A DNA stretch of 64,000 nucleotides, from the NCBI GenBank assembly GCA_024637035.1, contig JAGXFW010000023.1, positions 1 through 64,000 of the forward strand. Reading direction: 5' to 3'. Shown here one piece after another: positions 20,227 to 33,040 of the stretch (positions within the stretch are counted from its first letter, which is position 1; each line of letters starts with the position of its first letter). A model generated the notes under the pieces. It saw only the letters and a list, made by a program, of their open reading frames with translations, was not told the origin of the DNA and searched no databases. Origin of the DNA: Actinomycetes bacterium. Lineage in GTDB: Bacteria > Actinomycetota > Thermoleophilia > RBG-16-64-13. The position numbers and the translations under genes were made by a program.

Positions 20227-22059
20227 TCATCGCATCGGGATCATCGACATGGCGACGCCGAACATGTCCTCAGAACTCACGTGATAGCTCAGCGTGTTCG
20301 ACACCCAATAGAGCACCCCATCGACCTTCCACCAGACCCGGTCCACCTTCCCGTCGATGCTCACCCCCGTGTACACGATCCCATTCTGGGATCTCTCTTC
20401 CCCCTGAGCGGCGGCGGGTGCGTCGAGGAAGGTGGTCTGCATCAGCCCCATATATTGGTCTTCACGACCGTACCGGTAGTAGACCTTCAGAGCGGGGTAC
20501 ACCGTGCCGTTGGTGTCCAGATCGTACAGTCGGTGGTCCTTGAACGTGAACTCCTCGGGGACCGTCGACGGAGCCGTGACTGTGAACGAAGCAGACCGCG
20601 AGATCTCCTTCCAACGATCCGCGTCGGGCACGTCGTCAGGAGTGGGAGCGATGCGATACTCGTCGGGCAACACGAAATCGGCCCCGAGGACCAGGGCGAT
20701 CTCTCCGCCCGGCCGATCTTCGCTCAAACGGTCTACTCCCACACCGGCCGCGACGAGGCGCGCTGCGCCCTCCCGTTCGGGCGGGTAGAGCACGACAGAA
20801 TGCTCGTTCTCGCTGCTTGCCGCGTCCCCGATGCGGCCGATGACCGCCCCCATCGACTTCAGCCAATCTCCCGCCGCGGTGGCTTCACCGGAACGTCCGT
20901 TGCCGTTGAACACATTCACGGTGACGCCGGCAAGATCCACCGGCTCGGGGGCCGTCGAGGAAGTATCGCCAGCGGTAGTGCCCGACGTGGCGCCGGTGCT
21001 CCCGGTGCTGCTCGCGGTCGGCGTGTCATCGGGCAACTCGAGGGGCGGGACGGTCACCAACTCTCGCGCCGCTGCCCTGATGGCGTCCTCAGTCGCGACC
21101 ACGTACGACGCTCCACCGATATCCCGCGTGTCGGCCACCAGGTTCACCTGATTGATGCGCGACCGGTCGAGCCGCAGACCCCACAGCGCAAGGCGTAGGG
21201 CCTCTGTGGTGGTCACATCCGTGGAGACGTTCCGAGCCACTAACTGAACCAGTTCAGGCATCTTGAGCGCGGTGTCCCAGGTTGCGATCTGGTCGCGGGC
21301 TGATTGCAGGAAACGGTGCTGACGCTCGATGCGCCCGAAATCGACGTTCCCGTCGTGCCGGAACCGCACGAAATCGAGGGCCTGCTCACCGGCCAACCGC
21401 TGGTAGCCAGCGGGTATGTTGATGTTCTCGTAGGCGATACCACCGTAGTAGTACTTACGGTCCACATCTACGTAGATGCCACCCAGTGCCGTGGTGACCG
21501 AGCGGAATGCCTCGAAGTCCACGTTCACGTAGTGATCGATATCCAGCCGGGTCACTTGCTGCACCGTCTGGATAGCGAGGGCGGGCCCTCCGAACGCGAA
21601 TGCCGCATTGATCTTCTGGATGCCGTACCCTGGTATCTCCACCCGGAGGTCCCGGGGGATGGACAGCACGCTCGCATAGTCCTCGGCCGGATCGATGTGA
21701 AGGATCATGAGTGTGTCGGAGCGCCCGAACTCCTCTCCCTCGCCCTCCCGAGTGTCGGAGCCGAGGATCAGGATGTCTTGGGCATCGGGCTTGTCGAGGA
21801 TCGGGTCGACGATCGAGGTGTCAGGCGCCGCATCGATGACGCTCTTGATAGTGGACGCCTGCGGCCCCTCGTTCGCGTTCCCGACGAGCCCGTCCAGCCA
21901 TAGGTAGGCACCCCCGGCCGCGACTGCGGCGACGAAGACCAGGACAGCGGCCGTGGTCAGGATGGCCTTTGCCACGCGCACTAGTCTGTGACTGCGGGAG
22001 GCGTAAAGGTTGTACGGTCGTGGTCTCAGGCGGGGACTCCGGGCATCGGGAGAGGGCAT
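20227..22059 (-). CDS. LytR-CpsA-Psr (LCP) glycopolymer ligase with LytR_C and extra C-terminal domain
   Basis: Membrane-anchored enzyme of 610 residues that transfers lipid-linked glycopolymers to peptidoglycan. A cytoplasmic N-terminus and transmembrane helix (31-53) precede the LCP domain (about 94-255) with SDTREGEG (101-108), GRSDTLM (112-118), SIPRDLRV (133-140) and FVRFRHDGNVDFGR. A Ser/Thr linker (345-370) leads to a LytR_C domain (about 377-465). Residues 490-610 form a further beta-rich domain not standard for LCP proteins. WecA, encoded upstream of the atp operon, would start its substrate. murA lies 21 bp upstream. Confidence 0.92.
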   Translation of the reverse strand: MPSPDARSPRLRPRPYNLYASRSHRLVRVAKAILTTAAVLVFVAAVAAGGAYLWLDGLVGNANEGPQASTIKSVIDAAPDTSIVDPILDKPDAQDILILGSDTREGEGEEFGRSDTLMILHIDPAEDYASVLSIPRDLRVEIPGYGIQKINAAFAFGGPALAIQTVQQVTRLDIDHYVNVDFEAFRSVTTALGGIYVDVDRKYYYGGIAYENINIPAGYQRLAGEQALDFVRFRHDGNVDFGRIERQHRFLQSARDQIATWDTALKMPELVQLVARNVSTDVTTTEALRLALWGLRLDRSRINQVNLVADTRDIGGASYVVATEDAIRAAARELVTVPPLELPDDTPTASSTGSTGATSGTTAGDTSSTAPEPVDLAGVTVNVFNGNGRSGEATAAGDWLKSMGAVIGRIGDAASSENEHSVVLYPPEREGAARLVAAGVGVDRLSEDRPGGEIALVLGADFVLPDEYRIAPTPDDVPDADRWKEISRSASFTVTAPSTVPEEFTFKDHRLYDLDTNGTVYPALKVYYRYGREDQYMGLMQTTFLDAPAAAQGEERSQNGIVYTGVSIDGKVDRVWWKVDGVLYWVSNTLSYHVSSEDMFGVAMSMIPMR

Positions 22060-22080
22060 ACTCTCAGTAGACCTTTGATT

Positions 22081-23388
22081 CTACAGGGTCGGGCGCTCCG
22101 CACCAACGGAACGGACGGCGGTCACCCGCTCGATGGAGGCCCCGAGTGACGAGAGCTTGTGCTCGAACTGCTCGTATCCGCGGTCGATGTGGAACACGTC
22201 GCGCACCTCGGTGCTCCCTTCCGCTATCAGACCGGCCAGGACAAGCGCTGCCCCCGCCCGTAGGTCGGGGCAGCGCACGATCGCTCCGGTGAGCGCCCGA
22301 CCCCCGTTGACCACCGCGTGGTGTCCGGCCACCTTGATGTTCGCCCCGAGCCGGATGAGCTCGTCGACGAAGCCGAAGCGGTTCTCGAACACGTTCTCGG
22401 TGACGATCGAGGCGCCTTGGGCCAGAGAGAGCAGCACCATCATCTGCGCCTGCAGATCGGTAGGGAACCCCGGATGAGGAAGCGTCGCGATATCCACGGC
22501 TGTAAACTCGGCCGGCTCGCCCCATACCTTGATGGTGCGGTGGTTCTCCTGCACATGCACGCCGACGCCCCGCAGTTTGCTCAAGAAGATGTCCAGATGG
22601 TGCGCGCTGATACCCTCCACCTCGATCTCGCCGCCGGTGAGAGCCCCTGCGATCAGGAACGTGCCGGCCTCGATGCGATCCCCGATCACCGTGTGCTCCG
22701 CGGGGTGGAGACCGTTCACGCCGGTCACGACCAGGCGCGAGGTACCCGACCCCTCGATCTCGGCCCCCATGCTCACCAGGAACTTGGCAAGATCAACGAT
22801 CTCGGGCTCGCGCGCCGCATTGTCGATCACCGTCTCGCCATCCGCCAGGACCGCCGCCATGAGAAGGTTCTCCGTCGCTCCCACGCTGGGGAACTCCAGG
22901 ATCACGGTCGACCCCACAAGTCTCTCCGCAGAGACTTCGACGAACCCGTGGTCCACACTCACGGTGGCACCAAGCGAAGCGAGCCCTTTCAAGTGGAAAT
23001 CGATCTTGCGAGGCCCGAGGTTGCAGCCCCCGGGCATCGCCACGCGGCCCCTTCCGAACCGAGCGAGCAACGGCCCCATGATCTGGAACGAGGCTCGCAT
23101 CTTCTGCACGAGTTCGTAGGGTGCGGCGTGGGGTTCGACACCGGTTGTGTCGATGCGCAGGACATCGCCGTCGAAATCGACAACGGCGCCCATGTATTCC
23201 AGAAGTTCCTTCATGGTGCGCACGTCTTCGATGTCGGGCACGTTGCGCAGCAGCGACGTGCCTTCAGTGAGAAGACTGGCCGCCATGAGTTTCAGCGCGG
23301 AGTTCTTGGCCCCCGAGACGCGTACGCGCCCCGCCAGCCGCCCTCCCCCACGAACGATGAAACGGGATTCTTCTCGATCGCCATGCAT
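22081..23388 (-). CDS. murA: UDP-N-acetylglucosamine 1-carboxyvinyltransferase
   Basis: First committed enzyme of peptidoglycan synthesis, 435 residues, adding enolpyruvate from PEP to UDP-GlcNAc. The conserved Lys (SGAKNS, K28) and active-site Cys (PGGCNLG, C122) are present; Cys rather than Asp at this place predicts sensitivity to fosfomycin. I use the ATG at 23386-23388. A TTG 12 codons upstream lies inside a stable hairpin and is unlikely. The atpC-murA order is the actinobacterial one. Confidence 0.96.
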   Translation of the reverse strand: MHGDREESRFIVRGGGRLAGRVRVSGAKNSALKLMAASLLTEGTSLLRNVPDIEDVRTMKELLEYMGAVVDFDGDVLRIDTTGVEPHAAPYELVQKMRASFQIMGPLLARFGRGRVAMPGGCNLGPRKIDFHLKGLASLGATVSVDHGFVEVSAERLVGSTVILEFPSVGATENLLMAAVLADGETVIDNAAREPEIVDLAKFLVSMGAEIEGSGTSRLVVTGVNGLHPAEHTVIGDRIEAGTFLIAGALTGGEIEVEGISAHHLDIFLSKLRGVGVHVQENHRTIKVWGEPAEFTAVDIATLPHPGFPTDLQAQMMVLLSLAQGASIVTENVFENRFGFVDELIRLGANIKVAGHHAVVNGGRALTGAIVRCPDLRAGAALVLAGLIAEGSTEVRDVFHIDRGYEQFEHKLSSLGASIERVTAVRSVGAERPTL

Positions 23389-23414
23389 GATACGACGATA
23401 TATCCTTTCAAGCA

Positions 23415-23442
23415 GCGAGGGCAACCCAAGGGCTGCCCTCGC
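23415..23442 (-). terminator. Terminator-like hairpin at the end of the atp operon
   Basis: Perfect 9-bp stem GCGAGGGCA/TGCCCTCGC with an inner CCC/GGG pair, between the atpC stop and the murA ATG. It is followed by TGCTTGAAAGG, not a T-run. It probably lowers read-through from atp into murA. A TATATC with a TTGCCC about 16 bp upstream could be a weak murA promoter partly buried in the stem. Confidence 0.5.
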
Positions 23443-23469
23443 GTGGATTACGCAGTGCCGGCTCTAGGA

Positions 23470-23907
23470 TCAGCCTTTGTGTACCACCTTCAGACGGTTC
23501 TTAGCCCGTTTGATCGCCATGGATTCGCGGAACGCATCCACGTCATCCTCGTCGGGCACCGTGCCGGCCTTCAGCATGTCGAGACGCCCGCGGGCTGCGG
23601 ATAGCGCTTCCTCGGCGCGGGCGGCGTCGATCTTGCCAGCCGGTTCGGAGGCGTCGGCCAACACGATGACCTTGTCGAATTGCACCTTGACGAAACCCTC
23701 GGCCACCGCGAACGACATCCACGTGTCGTCGAGCGTCTTGACGCGCATCTCACCCACCGACAGTTGCGCCACAGTCGGCGCGTGCCGCGGAAGGATACCC
23801 ATCTCACCGCGCAAAGCAGGCACCACGACCATGGCCACGTCGCCTTCGAACACGGGTCCGTCCGGCGATACGACTTCCAGGCGCAGGAAGTGTCCGTCTT
23901 CGGCCAC
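23470..23907 (-). CDS. atpC: ATP synthase epsilon subunit
   Basis: Central-stalk regulatory subunit of F1, 145 residues. The N-terminal beta-sandwich (1-88, with VVSPDGPVFEG and GEMGILPRHAPT) contacts the c-ring, and a C-terminal two-helix hairpin (about 95-140) can inhibit ATP hydrolysis. It starts three bases after the atpD stop and is the last atp gene. Confidence 0.96.
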   Translation of the reverse strand: MAEDGHFLRLEVVSPDGPVFEGDVAMVVVPALRGEMGILPRHAPTVAQLSVGEMRVKTLDDTWMSFAVAEGFVKVQFDKVIVLADASEPAGKIDAARAEEALSAARGRLDMLKAGTVPDEDDVDAFRESMAIKRAKNRLKVVHKG

Positions 23908-23910
23908 GGA

Positions 23911-26284
<2,374 letters not shown>

Positions 26285-26299
26285 AGGCTCCGGCTAGCC

Positions 26300-27854
<1,555 letters not shown>

Positions 27855-27871
<17 letters not shown>

Positions 27872-28427
27872 CTGTTCCCTCCAACCGTACCGTGGGGCTT
27901 ACAAGACGAGCGCGCAGCTGGTCAAGGCGATGCCTGACGCTGGCGTCCGCTATCCGGTCACCTACGCGGAGTCGAACTCCGCCGATCAGACCCTCGTCCA
28001 CGACGAGCGCAAGCTCGACCTTTCTGGCAAGGGATGTTTCCAAAGTCTTGAAGATCTCGTCTCTGAGGGAGTCGGGCACCGGCACTGCGGTGACCATCTC
28101 CACCTTGACGAGACCCTTGGCGGCCTCCATTCGCTCGACGAACAGGTGGTGCATCTCGCTGAAGATCGACTCTCGACCCTTGTCGACAAGGATCCTCAGG
28201 AAGTTGCGCACCAGCTCTTCCCCCCCGTCCGTGAGCTCCATGAGCAGCCGCTTCTTCTCTTCGACAGCGAGCTTCTCGTCCAGGAACACGGCCTGCAGCT
28301 CCGGAACGCTTTCTAGGGCGTCCGCGAACTCGGTCAGATCACGTAGCACCGGCTCGAACCGGTCGGTCTCCGTGGCGGCTTCGTACAGCGCGCCGGCGTA
28401 CACTCTGGCGATCTTGGTCTCGCTCAC
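27855..28427 (-). CDS. atpH: ATP synthase delta subunit
   Basis: Peripheral-stalk subunit capping F1, 190 residues. The N-terminal six-helix domain has [12 protein letters not shown]; the C-terminal part has [14 protein letters not shown] and the signature [22 protein letters not shown] start, 12 bp after atpF; its end overlaps the TTG start of atpA. Confidence 0.95.
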
Positions 28428-28439
28428 CCGCTGTATACC

Positions 28440-28940
28440 TCAGTTCTCGCTGATCTTGCTCAGGTCGATCTCGTCGAGGGAGTCCTTGATCATCTTGAGG
28501 TGATCCTCAGATGACAGACTCTTCCTCGCCACCTTCTCGGTAGCCAACACGGTGAGGTCGGCGACCTCCTGCCTGATGGCCACGAGGGCCTGACGCGTCT
28601 CACGCTCGATCTGCTCGCGTGCCTTGTCAAGGTTGCGGTCGGCTTGGGCCTTCGCTTCTTCGATGATCTCGGATTTGGTGGCGTCGCCCACCTTGCGGGC
28701 GCGCTCCATGATCTCCTCGGCGTCATGACGAGCGGCGGCCAGCTGCTTCTTGTAGTCCTCGAGCAGCGTGAAGGCCTCTTCGCGAAGCCGCTCGGACTCG
28801 GCGATCGAAGCGTGGATCTCATCCTGCCGTTGCTTCTGAAGAGCCATGAGCGGGCCGAACGCGAACTTGTAGAGAAGACCGACCAGGAGGATGAAGATCA
28901 GGACCGACCAGAGCGTTAGTCCTGGGTCTATTTCGAACAT
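28440..28940 (-). CDS. atpF: ATP synthase b subunit
   Basis: Peripheral-stalk subunit, 166 residues, with one N-terminal membrane helix (about 8-28, LWSVLIFILLVGLLYKFAF) and a long charged helix to the end that dimerises and reaches the delta subunit. There is only one b gene and no b'. A strong hairpin lies in the 65-bp gap to atpE. Confidence 0.96.
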   Translation of the reverse strand: MFEIDPGLTLWSVLIFILLVGLLYKFAFGPLMALQKQRQDEIHASIAESERLREEAFTLLEDYKKQLAAARHDAEEIMERARKVGDATKSEIIEEAKAQADRNLDKAREQIERETRQALVAIRQEVADLTVLATEKVARKSLSSEDHLKMIKDSLDEIDLSKISEN

Positions 28941-28961
28941 CTACTTCTCCTCGTTCCGAGA

Positions 28962-28991
28962 CCGCCGGGGGTCATCTCCGCCCCCCGGCGG
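28962..28991 (-). other. Intercistronic hairpin between atpE and atpF
   Basis: Arms 28962-28971 and 28982-28991 (CCGCCGGGGG/CCCCCGGCGG) give a perfect 10-bp GC stem with a 10-base loop just after the atpE stop. No T-run follows. It could block 3' exonucleases and raise atpE mRNA over atpF, fitting the need for many c subunits per b dimer (inference). Confidence 0.6.
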
Positions 28992-29005
28992 CCACTGGAT
29001 TCGTC

Positions 29006-29239
29006 TTAGGCGACAGCCAACAGGATGGCGATCACGAAGGCGTACAGAGCGAGCGCCTCGGCAAGAGCCACGCCGATGATCATGGTGGTACGGATCTCGC
29101 CGACAGCTTCAGGCTGACGAGCGATGGCGTCGGTGGTGCGGCCGGTCATGTAGCCGATACCGATGCCTGGGCCGAGAGTGGCGATACCCATGCCGATACC
29201 CGCGGCCAGTTTGGCTGCGGCGTCTGCGTCGAATGCCAT
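29006..29239 (-). CDS. atpE: ATP synthase c subunit (proton type)
   Basis: Proteolipid of the rotor ring, 77 residues, two membrane helices joined by the polar loop RTTDAIARQPEA. The ion-binding carboxylate is the Glu in GVALAEALALY. The Gln of helix 1 and the Ser after the Glu, which mark sodium-binding c subunits, are absent (GIGIGY; AEAL), so proton coupling is expected. The ATG has a strong AGGAG seven bases upstream, the best ribosome binding site in the operon. Confidence 0.97.
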   Translation of the reverse strand: MAFDADAAAKLAAGIGMGIATLGPGIGIGYMTGRTTDAIARQPEAVGEIRTTMIIGVALAEALALYAFVIAILLAVA

Positions 29240-29264
29240 GAATCTGCTCCTTTTCTCTTTGGGC

Positions 29265-30062
29265 TTAGTGGCCCGCGTAGATCGCGGACTCTATGTAGAT
29301 CACCGATAGGAGAGCGAAGATGTAGGCCTGCAAGAAGGCCACAAACACTTCGAACCCGTTCATCGCCAGCACGAAGGCGAGGGAGGGGATTGCCACCCAG
29401 CCGCTCTGGAACTCCAGCACGAGGCCGATCATCACGAGGATGACCAGGTGACCCGCGATAGTGTTCCCGAAGAGCCGGATAGCCAGCGAGAGGGGCTTGA
29501 AGAGCTCGCCCATCAGGTGAACCACGAAGAAGATGACGTTCAGCGGTATGGCCATGGCCTTCGGCACGCCGGGCGGGCTGAGCCAGGAGCCGACATACCC
29601 ACGGAAACCGTGGCGACGGAAGCCCTGATACTGAACGACGATGAAGACCACGAACGCCATTCCGAAGGTGACGTTGATGTTCGCGGTGGGGGTATACGGA
29701 AGCCACGCGATAGGCTTGGGGATCAAGCCCAGTATGTTCATCGTGAAGATGTAGGCGAAGATGGTGAGCACGAAGTAGTAGTACTTCTTGCCCTTCTCGC
29801 CCATCTGACCGGTAAGGTGCCCGGTCGAGAAGTTGATCAGTATCTCCCCGATCGTCTGCAGGGTATCGGGCTCCCGTTTCAGTCGCCTGGCGATCACGAA
29901 GAAGAAGATGAACACCAGAGCCGCCGATATCCACATGTAGACAACGGCGTTGGTGATGGACATGTCGAACGGGCCCACGGAGGGTAGCTCGATGATCGGC
30001 TGCACGGTCAGCTCGTGCAGCACCTCAGACATCTTGTTGGCTTCAGCGGCTCCCGCGGACAC
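29265..30062 (-). CDS. atpB: ATP synthase a subunit
   Basis: Stator channel subunit of Fo, 265 residues with five to six membrane helices. The essential Arg lies in LSLAIRLFGNTIAGHLV, and the last helices carry FEVFVAFLQAYIFALL. The GTG start (30060-30062) has AGGAG six bases upstream; an internal ATG ten codons in is less well placed. It starts 13 bp after atpI. Confidence 0.96.
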   Translation of the reverse strand: MSAGAAEANKMSEVLHELTVQPIIELPSVGPFDMSITNAVVYMWISAALVFIFFFVIARRLKREPDTLQTIGEILINFSTGHLTGQMGEKGKKYYYFVLTIFAYIFTMNILGLIPKPIAWLPYTPTANINVTFGMAFVVFIVVQYQGFRRHGFRGYVGSWLSPPGVPKAMAIPLNVIFFVVHLMGELFKPLSLAIRLFGNTIAGHLVILVMIGLVLEFQSGWVAIPSLAFVLAMNGFEVFVAFLQAYIFALLSVIYIESAIYAGH

Positions 30063-30075
30063 GCCACACTCCTAT

Positions 30076-30411
30076 CTAGGGCAACAGTACATGGGACGAG
30101 GGGTCTACTCCCCGCCCTGTCTTGGCCAAGCGGTACAGCGAGTAGCCGTTGAGGACCGTGAACAGCGTCACGAAAGCCACCCCTACGGCCAGCATGTTGA
30201 GCGTCGTGAGCAGGCTGACGGCGACGAGGGCGGCGCCCGCGAGGGTGATGCGGGCAAGGAAGGCACCGACCGAGACGAGCGCCAGCGTCGAAGTGAAGCG
30301 CGTGGAGAGCCATTGCTGGGAACGCATGGACGAAAAATGGTACACGACCGCCATGAACAGCCCGACGGCCACAGATGCGAGTATCAGTACCAGTGTCTTC
30401 CCTCCGCCCAT
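30076..30411 (-). CDS. atpI: ATP synthase subunit I (AtpI-like)
   Basis: Small membrane protein of 111 residues with four predicted helices. Its family assists c-ring assembly, and it sits at the usual place before atpB. Sequence conservation is low; the call rests on size, topology and position. I use the ATG at 30409-30411 (MGGGKTLV), 20 bp after atpZ. An upstream GTG would overlap atpZ by more than 50 bp. Confidence 0.75.
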   Translation of the reverse strand: MGGGKTLVLILASVAVGLFMAVVYHFSSMRSQQWLSTRFTSTLALVSVGAFLARITLAGAALVAVSLLTTLNMLAVGVAFVTLFTVLNGYSLYRLAKTGRGVDPSSHVLLP

Positions 30412-30430
30412 TCTCCACCGACGCAGCCGA

Positions 30431-30685
30431 TCAGGCGGCGCCCGTGTCGTCCTCGTCCTCTTCTCCGGCGTCGCGGTCCGCACGACCCGCCGCCGTGAGC
30501 GCGCGGATCATGAAGAAAAAACCCAGGGCCGCCCCGACGAATACGCCTGCGACCATCAGCCATGGGTCCGTGTGCAGCAAGCGGTCGAGAAGGTATCCCC
30601 CACCTGTGAACACAAGCACGTACGAGACGAGAGTGAACCCGATGCCGCTGATCTGCGAAAGGTCGCGCAGAGGGTCTTTGCTCAT
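30431..30685 (-). CDS. atpZ: AtpZ/AtpQ-type F0F1-ATPase accessory protein
   Basis: 84-residue protein with two membrane helices (about 15-35 and 42-62) joined by a short loop, and an acidic C-terminus (EEDEDD). It matches the AtpZ family (SGIGFTLVSYVLVFTGGGYLLDR), small proteins encoded first in atp operons and proposed to work with AtpI in ion transport or assembly. The ATG lies only 15 bp downstream of a perfect -10 box, so the transcript leader must be very short. Confidence 0.82.
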   Translation of the reverse strand: MSKDPLRDLSQISGIGFTLVSYVLVFTGGGYLLDRLLHTDPWLMVAGVFVGAALGFFFMIRALTAAGRADRDAGEEDEDDTGAA

Positions 30686-30700
30686 CTCGAAAGCCGCCTC

Positions 30701-30729
30701 ATTATAGGGGGGCGAGGCGAGATTGACAA
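30701..30729 (-). promoter_or_regulatory. Promoter of the atp operon
   Basis: Minus strand TTGTCA (30724-30729, 5 of 6), 17-bp spacer, TATAAT (30701-30706, 6 of 6), located between the wecA stop and the atpZ ATG. The predicted start is about 8 bases before the ATG. It is one of the two best sigma-70/SigA-type promoters in the window. Confidence 0.85.
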
Positions 30730-30737
30730 GATAATCA

Positions 30738-31892
30738 CTATGTCCCCTCGGAGGATGCGTGCCGCTCGTCCCCGTCTTCGGACCGTTCAGGGCCTTCCAG
30801 GTCTCGGCTGGCCCCAACGTCCACCATTGCGCCGCCGGCTGCCGGCCCTGTCTTCTTCCACCGGAGTATCTCGAGCTTGTACCCGATCGCCAACGAAACC
30901 ACCACGGCGAGCACCCCCAGCGAGGCCACCAGCCAGAAGGGCGCGAAACGCATGGCCAGGGCGAGGAGGCTCATGAGGGCGGACCACGCGTAGATGATCA
31001 TGACCGTCTGGCGCTGCGAGTAGCCGAGGTTCGAGAAGCGATGATGGATGTGACCGCGATCCGCTATGTGGATAGGCCGGCGGTTCTTCACCCGGCGGAG
31101 GATGGCGAAACCCGTATCGAAGATCGGGATGCCGAGGACCATGAGCGGGATCACAAGCGCGACCGTCGCCACCCCCTTTAGGAACCCCTGCAAGGTGATG
31201 GCCGCGAGGAGGAACCCGAGCAGCAATGAGCCGGAGTCACCCATGAAGATGCTGGCAGGGTAGAAGTTGTACCAGAGGAAGCCCAGCGTGCTTCCGGCCA
31301 CCACGGCAGCCAGGATGCCCATGTCGAGACGGCCGAGCGACACGGCGATGATCGCGAACGTCACCGAACTTATCGCGCACACACCGGCGGCCAACCCGTC
31401 CATGCCGTCGATGAAGTTCACGATGTTCATGAGCGCGACCACCCACAACACCGTGAACGGGTACCCCGCCCACCCAAGCACCAGGATACCCACTCCGGGG
31501 ATGGACACTGTGTCCACCCGGATGCCGTACAGCACCAGGATGACCGCGACGCCCACCTGGAGAGCCAGTTTGACAACGGGCCGCGTGCCGCGCACGTCGT
31601 CCAACACGCCCACCAACGTTATCAGCGAGGCCCCCACGAGGATGCCGCGCACGGGGCCGTCTCCCGAGAGCAAGAGCAGGCTGGGGATGATCACCCCGAA
31701 GAATATGGCGACCCCACCCATGCGCGGAGTGGGCACCGAGTGGATCTTCCGCTCCTGCGGCTGATCGATGGCACCCACCCGGCGGGCCAACTCGCCCGCC
31801 ACAGGTGTCATGACCAGGGCGATGCCGGCCGCGAGGGCGAATCCGAGCAGGACGCCGTAGGTGTCGGCGATGAAGCTCAACAGAGCGCTCAC
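30738..31892 (-). CDS. wecA: Undecaprenyl-phosphate GlcNAc-1-phosphate transferase (WecA/TagO family)
   Basis: Polytopic membrane enzyme of 384 residues (about 11 helices) that starts synthesis of envelope glycopolymers on undecaprenyl phosphate. Family motifs are present: LDDVRGTRP (Asp pair), [24 protein letters not shown] and the His-rich loop RGHIHHRF. The C-terminus is a charged cytoplasmic tail of about 50 residues. The GTG start overlaps the dCMP deaminase stop (GTGA). The glyA-wecA-atp order is actinobacterial. The product probably feeds the LCP ligase encoded at 20227-22059. Confidence 0.93.
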   Translation of the reverse strand: MSALLSFIADTYGVLLGFALAAGIALVMTPVAGELARRVGAIDQPQERKIHSVPTPRMGGVAIFFGVIIPSLLLLSGDGPVRGILVGASLITLVGVLDDVRGTRPVVKLALQVGVAVILVLYGIRVDTVSIPGVGILVLGWAGYPFTVLWVVALMNIVNFIDGMDGLAAGVCAISSVTFAIIAVSLGRLDMGILAAVVAGSTLGFLWYNFYPASIFMGDSGSLLLGFLLAAITLQGFLKGVATVALVIPLMVLGIPIFDTGFAILRRVKNRRPIHIADRGHIHHRFSNLGYSQRQTVMIIYAWSALMSLLALAMRFAPFWLVASLGVLAVVVSLAIGYKLEILRWKKTGPAAGGAMVDVGASRDLEGPERSEDGDERHASSEGT

Positions 31893-32335
31893 GGGTCTGA
31901 AGCCTCGATCAGTCTGATGCCGGCCTCGTGGAACACTTCCATCGCGAGGTCGTCCGGGTAGGCGCCGGCGAAGTGCACCGCCTCCACGCCGGCGTTCACC
32001 AACATCTTGGCGCACAGCCTGCAGGGCTGATGGGTGCAGTACACTTCAGCGCCTTTGATCTCGACGCCCTGGAATGCCGCCTGGATGATGGCGTTCTGTT
32101 CGGCATGAAGCCCGCGACAGAGTTCGTGCCGCTCGCCTGAGGGCACATTCAGGTCGGCGCGCAGACACCCGCGCTCGGCGCAGTGCTCAAGCCCGCGAGG
32201 CGCCCCGTTGTAGCCGGTGGTGAGGATCTGGCGGTTCCGCACCAAGACAGCTCCCACCTGACGACGGGTGCACGTGGAACGGCCCGCAACCGCGCGGGCG
32301 ATGTCCATGAAGTAGCTATCCCAGCTGGGGCGCAT
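31889..32335 (-). CDS. comEB: dCMP deaminase (ComEB-like)
   Basis: Zinc deaminase of 148 residues converting dCMP to dUMP, the substrate for thymidylate synthase (ThyX, encoded nearby). Zinc and proton-shuttle residues are in LHAEQNAI and HQPCRLCAK; the QVGAVLV and TGYNGAP segments are typical for dCMP deaminases. Start ATG; 47 bp after upp. Confidence 0.93.
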   Translation of the reverse strand: MRPSWDSYFMDIARAVAGRSTCTRRQVGAVLVRNRQILTTGYNGAPRGLEHCAERGCLRADLNVPSGERHELCRGLHAEQNAIIQAAFQGVEIKGAEVYCTHQPCRLCAKMLVNAGVEAVHFAGAYPDDLAMEVFHEAGIRLIEASDP

Positions 32336-32382
32336 AGGCCGTTCCTCGTTCTCAGTCCCCGGAGCGTCCCCGGGGTCGCATC

Positions 32383-33012
32383 TCAGCGGGTGCCGAAGAG
32401 CCGGTCTCCGGCGTCGCCGAGCCCGGGGAGGATGTAGCCGATGTCGTTCAGCCCCCGGTCGATGGCAGCCACCACGATGGTCACGTCGGGATGCTTCGCG
32501 TGCACCGCCGCGATGCCCTCCGGTGCAGCCACCAGACAGAGGAGCTTGATGTCCGTGGCGCCCTCGCTCTTCAGCAAGGTGATGGCATGAGTCGCGCTGC
32601 CCCCCGTGGCGAGCATAGGGTCGAGGACGAGCACCAATCGCTCGTTCATCTTCCCGGGCACCTTCGAGTAGTACTGCACGGGCTGGAGGGAATCATGGTC
32701 GCGGTAGATGCCCACGAACCCTACCCGCGCGGCGGGGAGCAGGTTGGTGATGCCCTCGACCATGCCCAGGCCGGCGCGCAAGATGGGGATGACGGCGACC
32801 TTCTTCCCCTTGATGACCTTGGCCGTGGTCTCTTCGAGAGGCGTGTTGATGACGACCTCCTCGAGCACAAGATCCTTGGTCGCCTCGTAACAGAGGAGCG
32901 TAGCGAGCTCCGCCGTGAGCTCCCGGAACCGCTTGGTCTCGGTGCCTTCATCACGCAGGTGGCTCAACTTGTGTGCGACGAGCGGGTGGTCGACCAGAAT
33001 CACGTTCTCCAT
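32383..33012 (-). CDS. upp: Uracil phosphoribosyltransferase
   Basis: Salvage enzyme of 209 residues making UMP from uracil and PRPP. The PRPP loop [16 protein letters not shown] and the uracil-binding C-terminus ([16 protein letters not shown]) are intact. The ATG at 33010-33012 ([10 protein letters not shown]) has GAGGAG upstream and gives the standard length; frames further upstream overlap glyA. With comEB, tdk and thyX it makes this stretch rich in pyrimidine genes. Confidence 0.97.
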   Translation of the reverse strand: MENVILVDHPLVAHKLSHLRDEGTETKRFRELTAELATLLCYEATKDLVLEEVVINTPLEETTAKVIKGKKVAVIPILRAGLGMVEGITNLLPAARVGFVGIYRDHDSLQPVQYYSKVPGKMNERLVLVLDPMLATGGSATHAITLLKSEGATDIKLLCLVAAPEGIAAVHAKHPDVTIVVAAIDRGLNDIGYILPGLGDAGDRLFGTR

Positions 33013-33040
33013 CGAAGATCTCCTCTGCCGAAGTGCCGGT

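Noticed and set aside
23389-23424. The TTG start of murA at 23424
   Set aside because: It lies inside a 9-bp terminator-like stem, while the ATG at 23388 gives a family-typical N-terminus.
29006-29239. A sodium-type ATP synthase c subunit
   Set aside because: The Gln in helix 1 and the Ser after the ion-binding Glu that define sodium sites are missing (GIGIGY and AEAL).
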